From an uncultured Ruminococcus sp. (GTDB lineage: Bacteria; Bacillota; Clostridia; Oscillospirales; Acutalibacteraceae): a stretch of 64,000 nt of DNA. A program made the translations under genes and the position numbers. Shown here piece after piece: positions 1-11,300 of this stretch (positions are counted from its first letter, which is position 1; each line of letters starts with the position of its first letter). The notes below the pieces were generated by a model, which saw only the letters and a program-made list of their open reading frames with translations, made no database searches and was not told the origin of the DNA. The stretch is from the NCBI GenBank assembly GCA_902768825.1, contig CACXMR010000006.1:1-64000 (forward strand), given 5' to 3'.

Positions 1-85
1 GAGGACAAGGGATTTGAACCCTCGCGCCGGTTTCCCGACCTACTCCCTTAGCAGGGGAGCCCCTTCACCACTTGGGTAATCCTCC
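1..85 (-). tRNA. tRNA-Ser (anticodon GCT), 3' end cut by window edge
   Basis: Read on the minus strand the segment folds as a class II tRNA with a long variable arm. The acceptor strand begins GGAGGAT, the anticodon stem CTCCC/GGGAG encloses the loop CTGCTAA, so the anticodon is GCT and reads AGC/AGU serine codons. The T-arm GGTTCAAATCC is intact. The last acceptor base, discriminator and any CCA lie outside the window. It lies 59 bp downstream of a second serine tRNA and is probably co-transcribed with it. Confidence 0.95.
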
Positions 86-144
86 AAATGCCAAAGTAAA
101 CTTTGATGTTAAATTGTCGTCGCCCTCTGAGTTACCCCGAAGGG

Positions 145-233
145 TGGCGGAGAGGATGGGATTCGAACCCATGTGGGGTTTCCCCCAAACGGTTTTCAAG
201 ACCGCCTCGTTATGACCGCTTCGATACCTCTCC
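145..233 (-). tRNA. tRNA-Ser (anticodon TGA)
   Basis: Minus-strand class II tRNA with a complete 7-bp acceptor stem (GGAGAGG/CCTCTCC), discriminator G and an encoded CCA at 145-147. The anticodon loop CTTGAAA gives anticodon TGA, reading UCA. The long variable arm (TTTGGGGGAAACCCCA) is typical of serine tRNAs. It is the first gene of a two-tRNA transcript from the promoter at 269-297. Confidence 0.96.
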
Positions 234-268
234 ACGCTGTCACCGGACTTCGTTCCTGCGACTATGTT

Positions 269-297
269 ATAATACCATATCATGAATGAAATGTCAA
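269..297 (-). promoter_or_regulatory. sigma-A promoter of the serine tRNA pair
   Basis: On the minus strand TTGACA (292-297) is followed after exactly 17 bp by TATTAT (269-274), about 35 bp upstream of the mature 5' end of tRNA-Ser(TGA). Near-consensus boxes and position make this a confident housekeeping promoter. Confidence 0.8.
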
Positions 298-349
298 CAC
301 CTAAATGTGTTTTTTATAAAAATTTATTACAAAGCTCTCAGGATAGGGT

Positions 350-383
350 GATCCCTCCCAGGCTCAATCGCACGGGAGGGATC
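350..383 (-). terminator. hairpin downstream of the anti-sigma gene
   Basis: Perfect 10-bp inverted repeat GATCCCTCCC / GGGAGGGATC with a 14-nt loop, 59 bp after the stop of the anti-sigma gene. There is no strong T-run on the minus strand, so termination here is less certain than at the related hairpin at 2219-2252, which has nearly the same stem. Confidence 0.5.
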
Positions 384-441
384 TTTGGTTGGTAGTATAT
401 AAAATAGGGGAAAACAAAATAATATATGCCTGCGGTGTTCC

Positions 442-1512
442 TCAGGAAAAAACCTCTATCAGCGAAGCCTCACCGCTCTGGGCGTTTATCCTGAACATAA
501 TGTGAGAACTAAACCCAATGTCATCCGTTCGCTGCTTTTTTTGCTCAACCTCAACCATGTAGTAGCTCTGACCGTTGATGCTCTTGCTCTCTGCCATTAT
601 GTCTGTATTGTCATCACCGACATAAGTGAATGCATACTTGCCGCTCTTTATCTCTTCAATGGCTATGCAGACAGCCTCATCCTTTGTTATGGTCCCCACG
701 TCTCCGGCGGCACTGGTGGCACTCAGCCGGAGCAGGCATCCGGTCTGATCAAATGTGAGAAGAATATGCTCCTTCAAATGATTATTTTTCTTTTTTGACA
801 CCTCAACAGTCCACGCAGGCACCACATCAATTTCATTCACTATTCGTATGGTATGCTCGTCTTTCATCCAGTCAGAAAAATACTCATCAAGCAGAGCGTC
901 CACCTTTTGGGTTATCATTTTTTGGCTCGCATAAGAGCCTTCCCCCAACTCACCGGCCATCCTGATTATTTCCAGCAGACCTCCATTATTGTCAAAGTTA
1001 TAAATATAACGGTCATCCTCGAATACCTTGTTATCATTCGTGTAGTAGGACAGAAGAGTTTCCAGCTCCTCCCCTTTCCTTTCGGAGAGCGCAAAGTCAC
1101 CCCTCAGCTCCTTGAGAGTGATCTTTTCAAGCTTAGTCGCTTCACTTGATTCACTCACCTCAAAACTGACGTCACTTACAATATCACTGACTACCCTTGA
1201 GATATCCTCTTCCCTTTCCGTGCTGAGGCTTGTGACAGTTTTTTCTGTCACATCAGAAGCAGGCGCATTATTCGTGCCGGTCAGCACCACTATCATGGGA
1301 ACTGAAACTGCCATAAGCGTAAGCATTGCCGCAAAAATATACTTTGTCGGTATCCTTCTTTGGTGAGCCTCCGAAGGAACGATCTCATCATTCTTATCTT
1401 CACTTTTCAGGCAATTCTCTCTCACTGCCTGACGCACCCTGTCAGAGATAGGCGGCAGTATAATGCAGGAAATATCATCAGCAAGCATTTTCATTACTTC
1501 CTTGTCATTCAT
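442..1512 (-). CDS. membrane-anchored anti-sigma factor (putative), partner of the adjacent ECF sigma
   Basis: 356 aa. A cytoplasmic N-terminal region of about 55 residues is followed by one transmembrane segment (about 56-79, rich in A, L, M, V and I), then an acidic, Ser/Glu-rich linker and an extracellular domain of roughly 230 residues. A stretch near residues 270-330 (KDEAVCIAIEEIKSGKYAF) weakly resembles PepSY-like folds. The ATG overlaps the sigma factor stop by 4 bp (ATGA), so the two are translationally coupled. One-TM topology and this coupling are the usual pattern of an anti-sigma that holds an ECF sigma at the membrane. No zinc-binding HxxxCxxC anti-sigma motif is visible, so the class is unassigned and the function is inferred from context. 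Confidence 0.7.
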   Translation of the reverse strand: MNDKEVMKMLADDISCIILPPISDRVRQAVRENCLKSEDKNDEIVPSEAHQRRIPTKYIFAAMLTLMAVSVPMIVVLTGTNNAPASDVTEKTVTSLSTEREEDISRVVSDIVSDVSFEVSESSEATKLEKITLKELRGDFALSERKGEELETLLSYYTNDNKVFEDDRYIYNFDNNGGLLEIIRMAGELGEGSYASQKMITQKVDALLDEYFSDWMKDEHTIRIVNEIDVVPAWTVEVSKKKNNHLKEHILLTFDQTGCLLRLSATSAAGDVGTITKDEAVCIAIEEIKSGKYAFTYVGDDNTDIMAESKSINGQSYYMVEVEQKKQRTDDIGFSSHIMFRINAQSGEASLIEVFS

Positions 1513-2063
1513 GCAGGATCGAACCTCCCTCCATAGTATTTTCTCAGCTTTCTGACGGCATAGCCGTATTTGTTTCTGACCTTATCATACGGGATCCCCA
1601 AAACCTCCGCCACCTGCGGAAGCTTCATATCGCCAAACACACACATAAGGACACATTGCTGCTCGATCTGATCCAGACATTTCAATGCCTCTATCTGATC
1701 CACTTTATCCTCAATCCTTTCCTGAACATCCTCACCGGATTGGATCGTCTCTTTATCTGAAAGCGACTCAGTCTCCATCATATGATCCTCCTTTGCCTTC
1801 CTCATTGACAGATTCCGAAGCACCTTAAAGAGCCATCCCTTGGCGTTCCTGATCACTACTCTCCTGCCTTCGGTGACTATAGCCATCAGCACGTCCTGAA
1901 GCACTTCCTCTGCCGATTCCCTTGACTTTACTATCGAAAGTATAAGAGTAAGCATGAATCTGCCATATTCTTCATAAAATCGTTCAAGAGCAGCCTCGTT
2001 GCCCGACGATATTTCCTTAAAATACGCCGACAGCTCCTCCTCCTGTATTTTTCCAATCCCCAA
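1509..2063 (-). CDS. RNA polymerase ECF-type sigma factor
   Basis: 184 aa, the normal size of an extracytoplasmic-function sigma factor. Region 2 spans about residues 20-90 (ALERFYEEYGRFMLTLILS; AEEVLQDVLMAI; AKGWLFKVLRN), and region 4 about 120-175 ends in a helix-turn-helix (LPQVAEVLGIPYDKVRNKYG). The start is TTG at 2063, supported by AGGAGG seven bases upstream; no in-frame ATG lies nearer. It is followed with a 4-bp overlap by its presumed anti-sigma. Targets are unknown; the giant secreted protein encoded just upstream on the same strand is a candidate by proximity only. Confidence 0.93.
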   Translation of the reverse strand: MGIGKIQEEELSAYFKEISSGNEAALERFYEEYGRFMLTLILSIVKSRESAEEVLQDVLMAIVTEGRRVVIRNAKGWLFKVLRNLSMRKAKEDHMMETESLSDKETIQSGEDVQERIEDKVDQIEALKCLDQIEQQCVLMCVFGDMKLPQVAEVLGIPYDKVRNKYGYAVRKLRKYYGGRFDPA

Positions 2064-2087
2064 AGGCTCACCTCCTGATCAAACCAT

Positions 2088-2103
2088 CACTGTATATATA
2101 GTG
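2088..2103. promoter_or_regulatory. inverted repeat in the sigma-factor leader
   Basis: CACTGTATATATAGTG, a near-palindrome with CACT/AGTG arms around an AT core, lying between the candidate promoter (2110-2139) and the Shine-Dalgarno of the ECF sigma gene. It could be an operator or autoregulatory site. ATACAGTG from its minus strand also occurs upstream of the giant gene, which may be chance. Confidence 0.3.
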
Positions 2104-2109
2104 TAAGAA

Positions 2110-2139
2110 AATATACCGTTTTGCTGAATTTTTTTCCAA
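2110..2139 (-). promoter_or_regulatory. candidate promoter of the sigma/anti-sigma operon
   Basis: Minus strand TTGGAA (2134-2139), 18-bp spacer, TATATT (2110-2115), 46 bp before the TTG start. The boxes are only moderately close to sigma-A consensus; an ECF-type autoregulated promoter elsewhere in this leader is not excluded. Confidence 0.4.
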
Positions 2140-2218
2140 CTTTTTTTGAAAATGACAATTTTTGTTTCAGAGCACAAATATTTCACCATATCTTTGTTGA
2201 TTATAACGAAAGAAAAGA

Positions 2219-2252
2219 ATCCCTCCCGAAGGATTACTCGTCCGGGAGGGAT
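2219..2252 (-). terminator. terminator of the giant secreted-protein gene
   Basis: Perfect 10-bp stem ATCCCTCCCG / CGGGAGGGAT with a 14-nt loop. On the minus strand it is followed by a T-rich stretch (TCTTTTCTTT) and on the plus strand by CTTTTT, so it could act in both directions. It lies 67 bp past the stop of the giant gene. Confidence 0.75.
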
Positions 2253-2319
2253 ATCTTTTTGCTGCTATTCAAAGCTCACACTGCTGTAAATAGCAATTAT
2301 AGACATTCAAGCGGGTTTG

Positions 2320-5300
2320 TTATTTCATGTAGTAGTCTTCCAACACCTTCAGATCAAAGGAGCTGACAGCAACCGTTCCCTTGCTGTCCTTTGCCTTTAT
2401 CTGGACCGTATAGTTTCCTGTTGATGCAGGCTTGAACACAAACTGGGTATCCGAGCTGTAATTCTTGAGGACGTACCACTTTCCGTCAGGTGCCTGTACC
2501 ACATAAGCAAACTGATAGGGGCTTGTGCCGCCAACAGCCTTGCCTGTAAGAGTCACGCTATCGCCCTTATAAACATAGTTGTATGAGATAACAGACTCAT
2601 TATAAAGATGGATAGGTGTACCGCTAATCTCGCAGGTCACAGGCCAGTATTTGTAGCCATCGAGTGCAAAGCTGCCGTCATCAGCACTTATGTCGCCGTC
2701 GTGGGCTGTACGCTTTGTGTTAAACCTGATGGTAAGCTTCTCGCCTTCTCTGACATCGGCTACAAGGCATCTGTAGCTGTCAAGAGTGTAGTCTCCCCAA
2801 TAATAAGCATTGCCCCATGTATAATCCCATGCGCCGTCTGCACGGACAAGGAACTCATAGTGTCCTTCCTTTGTTATCTCTGCTTCATAGATGCCGTCTC
2901 CGTCCTTGTCAGTAAGTGCAAGATCGTTGCTCCAGGAATTGAAGTTTCCGACCACACCAACTGTAGTGAAGGGGATGAACTGCTCAGTGACGCTGAGATC
3001 AAACTCCTTGACCTTGACTGTGCCCTTGCTGTCCTTGACCTTGATCTGGAGCTTGTGGTCACCGATTACAGAAGGCTTGAATGTGCAGAAATTATCCTCA
3101 CTGTAGCCCTTGATGACGCTGTATTTACCGTCAGGAGTCTGAGCAACATAAGCATACTGATAGGGGGCTGTGCCGCCTGCCGCAATTCCTGAAAGGGTGA
3201 CCTCTGCCTTCGGGACAGTATTGTTAGTTGAAACGTATGAGAAGTTTGTAAGCTCTCCGGAAACGTCAAGAGTCATCTCCTTGACCTTAACCTCGCCCTT
3301 GCTGTTCTTAGCCTTGACCTGGATTGTGTATTTTCCTGCGGAGCTTGGGGTAAAGTAGAGCCCTGTGACTTCGCTGTAGCCCTGGAGAACGGACCACTTT
3401 CCGTCGGGAGCCTGTGCAACATAGGCATACTGATAGGGGCCTGTGTTGCCGTAGGCATCGCCATAGATATCTACTGACATGCCAAGTATAGTGCTGTATG
3501 TTGAGAGATAAGAATCATTGATAAGTATAGGCTCAGCATCCACCTCTTCAACGGTCACAGGCCAATACCTGTAGCCGCTCTCTGCAAAGCTGAAATCAGG
3601 ATCATTGACATCGGAATACCTATTTGCCTTAGCACTGTCACTTACCTTTGTAGTATCAAGCTTTACTATAAGCATTTTGCCGTCGGTAAATGATTTCTCG
3701 ATTGCCGTATAGTTATTCATTGTCGTGTCATAATCCGTGTCATAATAACTCCAATGGTTATAATCACTGTCATGAACTCTAAACCTATAATAACCGGGTT
3801 CAAAGATCGTTCCTACATAGATGCCGTCTTCGTCATCATCAGTCAGCACGGTTTTTCTCAGAGTTGTCCATCCAAAATAGTCACTCAGCTCAAAGGATGT
3901 AGCAGGCATATAACGCTCTACAGCAGTCATATTGAATTCCTTGACCCTGACTGTGCCCTTGCTGTCCTTGACCTTGATCTGGAATTTATGGTTGCCGACT
4001 GTCTCAGGCTTGAAGGTGCAGGTAGTATCAGCACTATAGCCCTTGAGCACTGTCCATTTTTCATCAGGTGTCTGCACGACAAAAGCATACTGATAGGGCT
4101 TTGTTCCGCCTAAGGCCTTACCATTGATGGTAAGGTTAACGCCCTTGATAAGGTTCTCTGCGGAAAGCTCGGAGATGTTTGCAAGCTCGTCTGTCACTGT
4201 GAGTGCAAACTCCTTGACCTTGACTGTGCCCTTGTTGTCCTTTGCCTTGACCTGGACAGTATAAGCACCCAGTGATGCAGGTGTAAATTCATAAGATGTC
4301 TGGGATGAATAACCGCTGAGCACCGTCCATTTTCCGTCGGGGCTCTGAGCAACATAGGCAAACTCATAGGGTCCTGTGTTGCCTTCTGCGGCGCCCGTGA
4401 GAGTAACGCTCATGCCCTGGGTTATCTTATTCTGTGAAATGGTAGATACATTTTCAAAGATATCTCCTGCGTTGACCACTTCATAGGTTACAGGCCAGAA
4501 ATAATATCCGGACTGTGAAAAATTGAAGTCACTGTTATTTACACTTGAATTGGGATTATTAAGAGCTCCGCTGTCTACTGTGGTTGTATTAAGTCTGACA
4601 ACAAGCTTCTGATGCTCTCCGATTGTAGCCGAGCAGTTGATCTGGCTGTCCTCTGTACGGTCATAATAATCGTTATACTCTCCCCAGCTGTAATTCCATG
4701 AGCCGTCTGCACGGACCTTAAACTCATAATAATCGGGTCCGAGCTGTATCTCGGCCTCATAGATACCGTCATTGTCTGCGTCAGTCATAGCAATGTCATC
4801 GCTCCAGTCATTGAAGCTTCCCACCACGCCGAGATTCGTGAAGGGCTTGTACTGCTCGGCAGACTCAATGTTAATTTCCTTTACTGCTATTTTACCCTTG
4901 CTGTCCTTAGCCTTGATCTGGACAACATGAGTGCCATTTGCTTCAACTGTAAAGCTGCAGCTTGTGTCTGTGCTATAGCTCTTGAGCACTGTCCACTTAT
5001 TATCGGGAGTCCTCAAAACATAGGCAAACTCATAGGGTGCAGTGCCGCCCTTTGCTTCGCCTGTAAGAGTAACCGTCTTGCCGATCATTGTGTAACGTGC
5101 TGAGGATCTTGAAAAGTTTACAAGCTCGTCACTGACTTCAAGAGTAAGCTCTTTGACCTCAACCTTTCCACGGCTATCCTTGACCTTGATCTGTATTGTG
5201 TGAGTTCCGGCGGAAGCAGGAGTATAACTACAGGTAGCTTCCTCGCCAAAGCCCTTGATCACTGACCACTTGCCGTCGGGGGTCTTTACAACATAAGCAA

Positions 5301-8300
5301 ACTGGTAGCCGCTTGTATTGCCCGAAGCTGCGCCGCTGAGAGTCACGCTCTCGCCGAGGTAAATGGAATCAGAAGAGATGGTCGAATCATTATTCAGTGT
5401 GGGTGGAACCTCTGCTGTCTGTGTGATCACAGGCCAGTACTTATAACCGGTTGAGCTGAAGTTGAAATTAGCGCTGTAAACAGATGAATTGCTGTTAGCG
5501 AGAGCTGCATCATCGATCTTTGTAGTATCAAGCTTGACAATGAGCTTATGAGCATCAGGAACGTCAACACTGAGACTGGTATCGGTGTCTGTAGTGCGAT
5601 CATAATACTCATCATATCCGCTCCATCTTTCGTAATAGTCATAATAATCATCATAGTAATAGTAACCATAGACATAAATGCCATAATTACCTACTGCGTT
5701 TATTTCAGCCTCGTAGATGCCGTCTCCGTCACTATCTGACATTACTACACCGCTGCCCCATTCATCAAATCCACCTCTTACACGGAATGAATTGACGGGA
5801 ATATACTGAGCATCCGGAGCAGCTACCGTGAGATCAAATTCCTTGACAAGCACCTTGTCAGTGCTGTCCTTTGCCTTGACCTGAAGCTTATACTCGCCCT
5901 CAGTCACAGGCTTATAGACACACTTGGTATCTTCGCTGTAATTCTTGAGCACGGACCACTTGCCGTCAGGAGTCCTGACAACATAAGCAAACTGATAGGG
6001 GGCTGTTCCGCCCACGGCATTGCCGTAAAGAATTGCGTTCATGCCGACCTTGATGGATGAATTGCTGAGAGTTGAATTATTAAGGAATTCCTCTGTTACT
6101 GAGAGTGTGAAGGCTTTTGTCCGGACAACTCCCCTCTTGTCAGAGACCTTGATATATACCTTGTGGTCTCCTGTCATTTCGGGGTAGTAGGTGTACGAAG
6201 AATAGCTGCTTCTGTTTGAAAGCATATGCCATTTGCCCTCAGGATCCTGTACGACAAAGGTATATCTGAAGGGCTTTGTATTACCATAGGCCGAGGCATT
6301 CAGCTCAACATTCATTCCGAGAGAAATCTTGTCTGCTGAGATGGTGGAGGTATTTTCAAATACCACGGGAGTGTCCACAAGCTCAGTAGTGATCGGCCAA
6401 AAGTAATATCCCTCTGCATTAAAGTTGAAGTATTCACTGTAGACATACGAGTCAGGATTAGCATAAGCATCCTCTGAGATGCTGTTTGTGTCGAACCTTA
6501 CAATGAGCTTCTTGCCCTCAGGGATCGTACCTGTCACATCATAATCACTGCCTAATGTGCAATCATCCCATTTTTCATAGCTGCCCCAGCGTTTTTCAGA
6601 ATCTTCTGAGTAAACCCTGAAGTAGTAATCGCCGACGTCATAGATCACAGCCTCATAAACGCCGTCGCCGTCCTCGTCCTTCATAAGCTCACTGTCGTAA
6701 TAATCGTCGAAATAACCGGAAACACGAAGCTCTGTAAAGGGGATCACCTTTTTAGCTTCGCCGATGATCTCAACAGTTACCGGCCAGCAGAGGTATCCGT
6801 CCTGTGCAAAGCTGAATCCCTCTTCGTTGACTCTTGATCTCATGTTTTCCATAGCCTTGGCAGACAATGTCGTAGTATCCAGCCTGACTATCATCTTCTG
6901 ACCATCGCCTATAGAAGCGGTAATATTATTATAGCTGTTATAGGTCCTGTCATAATCTTCGCTGTAACTGCCCCAGCAATAACTGCTGCCACGGTTTACG
7001 GCAAATACTCTGAAGCTGTTACGGCCTGTTGCAGTGATCTCAGCCTCATAAACGCCGTCGCCGTCTTCGTCGGTCATGGGTATTCCGGTACTCTTGTTCC
7101 AACTGTTGAAGCTGCCCGAAACCACGAATTCGTTATCAGGCATATACTGTTCGTCTGCAGCCTTGACAGCAACGGCAAATTCCTTGATCCTTACCGTTCC
7201 ATTGGCATCCTTTGCCTTTACCTGCAGCTTATAGTTTCCTTCTGCTGCGGGCTTAAATCTGCAGACACTATCGCTGCTGTAGTTCTTGAGGACTGACCAT
7301 TTTCCATCGGGGTCCTGAGCTACAAAAGCAAACTGATAGGGAGCCTTGCCGCCGCCTGCGACACCAGTCATTATAACACTCATATTCGTTTCGATGTTAA
7401 CGTCTGATATCTCGGAAGCGTTCATAAACTCGCTGGTCACGTTAAGAGCGAACTCCTTGACCTTGACAATATTCCTGTTGTCCCTCACCTTGACCTGGAT
7501 GGTGTAGTTGCCTACAGCTGCGGGCGTAAATGTAAACTTTGCTGCTGCGCTGTAATTCCTGAGAACGGTCCACTTTCCATCGGGACCCTTTCCAACAAAA
7601 GCATACTCATATCCGCCTGTATTGCCTGATGCGGCCCCCTTGAGAGTAACGCTCATGCCTGTCGCAATGTTTGTTGCGGATATTGTTGATTCATTGTTGA
7701 GAATAGGATCGGTATCTACGATCTCATAGGTTACCGGCCAGTAGTTATATCCGCTCTGCACAAAGTCAAAGTTCTTATTATTTACATTTGATCCTTTATT
7801 CAGCAGAGCCTGAGGATCAACCCTTGTGGTGTCGAGCCTGACTATAAGCTTCTTACAATAACCCAATGTTACATAGTTTTCTTCGTAGCTGTTTCTGGTG
7901 CGATCATAATAGTAGTAGTATTTGCTCCAGTGGTTATTCGTGTCGTTATCCGCATAAACCCTGAAGTAGTATTCTCCTATTTTATATACCTCTCCCTCAT
8001 AGATTCCGTCATTGTCGGCATCGGTCATAATGACATCATTTGATGTATCATCAAAATCACCGATTCTGATACCAAAGCTGCTATATGAGAGGTTGCGCTC
8101 AATAGCGTCCATTGCAAACTCGTTGACTCTTACAGCGCCCTTGCTGTCCTTGACCTTGATCTGGAACTTGTAGGTGCCCAGTGCCGTAGGCTTATACTTA
8201 CAGGTATCATCAGCACTGTAGCCCTTGATCACAGATGTCTTTCCGTCAGGTGTGGTTACAACATAGGCATACTGATAAGGAGCCGTGCCGCCTGCTGCAA

Positions 8301-11300
8301 CGCCCTTGAGTGTGTGGTTGAGTCCAAGGATGAGATATGCTCCTGTCTCTTTTGAGAAATTAACAAGCTCATCAGTTACAACAAGAGTAAAGTTCTTTTC
8401 CTTGACGTTACCCCTGTCGTCCCTGACCTTTACCTGAAGAGTATATGTTCCAAGAGCTTCAGGTGTGTAGGTATAGGTGGTGTCCTCATCGTAATCCTGC
8501 AATACAGTCCACTCTCCGTTGGGATCACACACTGCATAGGAATAGGAATAACCCACTGTATTGCCGGATGCGCCTGCATTAAGAGTCGCACTCATGCCCA
8601 ATACTATCTTTGTATCTGAAATAGTAGAGTCATTGTTGAGAATAGGATCTGTCTGCTCTGTCTTATAGGTTACAGGCCAAAACTTATATCCGTCTGCAGA
8701 AAAATCATATCCACTTTCTTCAAACCATTCTTGGCTTATTCCACTGGATAACCTTGTGGTATCAAGTTTTACAACCAGCTTCTGACACTCATCAATTTCA
8801 GCATACATGCTGTCATAGTTGTTCCATGTCTTCTCATCGTTCCAATAAGTAGCGCTCCAGTAGTTATCATTAGTGTCATCTGCATAGATCCTGAAGTAGA
8901 AGCTATCGAGATCGAATATCTCTGCCTCATAGATGCCATCGCCGTCAGGATCGGTCATCTCAACGTAGTTATCGCTGTAATTCGAGCTGTAATTCGAGCT
9001 CTTTCTTATACTCAGAGTGGTGAAAGGCCTGTACTGCTCAATTGCGTTCCATGTAAAGCTTTTAACCTTTACAGTGCCCTTGCTGTCCTTGACCTTGATC
9101 TGGAACTTATGTTCGCCGGCTGCAGCGGGCTTGAATACGCAGGTATCATCTGTGCTGAAGCCCTGGAGCACGGTTGTATTTCCGTCAGGTGTGGTTACAA
9201 CAAAAGCATACTGATAGGGCTTTGTGCCGGCAACCGCAGCAGCCTTGATCGTCTTGTTGACACCGACGATAAAGTAAGGCTCAGGAGCCTCAGAGGTATT
9301 AGCAAGCTCGTCAGTCACGGCGAGTGCAAAGCTCTTTGTCTCAACGGTATCCGCGTAGTCCTTTACCTTGATCTGGATGGTATAATTTCCCAGTGCCTCA
9401 GGTGTGTAGACAAATGTTTTATCTGAGCTGTAATCCCTCAGCACGACCCATTTTCCATCGGGTCCCTTTGCGACAAAGGCATACTGATATTCGCCTGTAT
9501 TGCCGGTGGCTGCTCCCTTAAGGGTCACGCTCATGCTCTGAGAGATCTTTGTTGCGGATATTGTAGAATTGTTAATAACTACAGGACCGCAATCCACTAC
9601 CTCATAGGTCACAGGCCAGTATTTGTAGCCGTAACTTCCAAAGTCAAATCCGTAATCCTCATCTTCAAAAATGCCCAGATCTTCAATTGCATCAGTAGAC
9701 ACTCTTGTGGTATCAAGGCTGATCACAAGCTTCTGTTCCTCGCTTACATAGGCATGCTGTTCATTATCGCTGTTCCATGTAGTTTCGTTCCAGTAATCAA
9801 AACTGGACCAATAATTGCTTGAGTCATTGTCAGCATATACTCTGAAATAATAGCTTCCTGGCTGATAAATCTCTGCCTCGTAGATGCCGTCATAGTCAGG
9901 ATCGGTCATTTCAATATAGTTTTTGCTGTAGTCATCATCAAGTCTTACGTAGAGCCTGGTGAAGGGTCTGTACTGATCGACAGCGCTACGTGTAAACTCC
10001 CTGACCTTTACAGCGCCCTTGTTGTCCTTGATCTTGATCTGGAACTTATACTCGCCCACTACTGTGGGGGTAAATGTGCAGGTATCATCAGTGCTGAAGC
10101 CCTTGAGCACCGTTGACTTTCCGTCAGGTGTGGTTGCAACAAAAGCAAACTGATAGGGCTTTGTGCCGCCTGCGGCCTCACCCCTGAGTGTAATGGTTTT
10201 TCCGAGGACAATAACAGAACCCTTGAACTCAGAAAGATTTACAAATTCGTCTGTCACGGTAAGGGCAAGATCCTTGAACCCGACATTGTTGCTGTTGTCC
10301 TTAGCCTTGACCTGGATAGTATAGTTACCTACAGACGCAGGGGTAAAGGTGCAGGTATTGGATCTGCTGTAATCCTTTATTACGGTCCACTTGTTGTCGG
10401 GACCCTTTGCGACAAAGGCATACTGATATCCTTCTGTGTTGCCTGACGCCTCTCCCTTGATAGTCACGCTCATACCCTGGGATATCTTTGTTTCGGATAT
10501 GCTGGGATCGACTATGATCATGGGATCAGAATCCACAACCTCATAGGTCACACGCCAGAATCTGTATCCATCCCCGCCAAAATCATATCCATAATCATCA
10601 AAATCAGGAAAAGCTTCATAAGCCTCATCTGTAAACTTTGTAGTGTCGAGTCTGACTATAAGCTTCTGACACTCTTCCATATAAGCGTACTGACTGTTGT
10701 AGTTGTTAGTTGTCCTTTCATACCAGCTGTCATATCTGGACCAATAATCGCTTGTGTCGTCTGCATAGACCCTGTAATCATAACCTCCGAGTCTGTACAC
10801 CTCTGCCTCATAGATGCCGTCCCCGTCAGGATCGGTCAATTCAGCAATGTTTTTGTTGTAGTCATCGCTCAAGCGAACGTAGAGCTTTGTGAACGGTCTG
10901 TATTGATCATAGGAAGTAAGTGTAAACTCCTTTACCCTTACAATGCCCTTGCTGTCCTTGACCTTGATCTGGAGCTTGTGCTCACCTGCCGCAGCGGGCT
11001 TGAACACACAGGTATCATCCGCACTGTAGCCCTTGAGAACGGTTGACTTTCCGTCAGGTGTGGTTACAACAAATGCATACTGATAGGGCTTTGTGCCGCC
11101 TGCAGCTTTAGCTGTAATTGTTTTGTTGACTCCGATTATCAGGTTATCGTTGGTTATTTCCGAAAGATTTACAAGCTCATCAGTCACGGTAAGAGCAAAA
11201 TCCTTGGTCTTGACCGTATCATTCTTGTTCTTTACCTTCACCTGGATCGTGTAATTTCCCAGATCCTCAGGTGTGTAGACAAATGTTTTGTCTGAGCTGT

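Noticed and set aside
2608..3192. 194-codon frame on the plus strand inside the giant gene, and similar antisense frames elsewhere in it
   Set aside because: They are mirror images of the repeated coding sequence, recur with the module period and have no ribosome sites.
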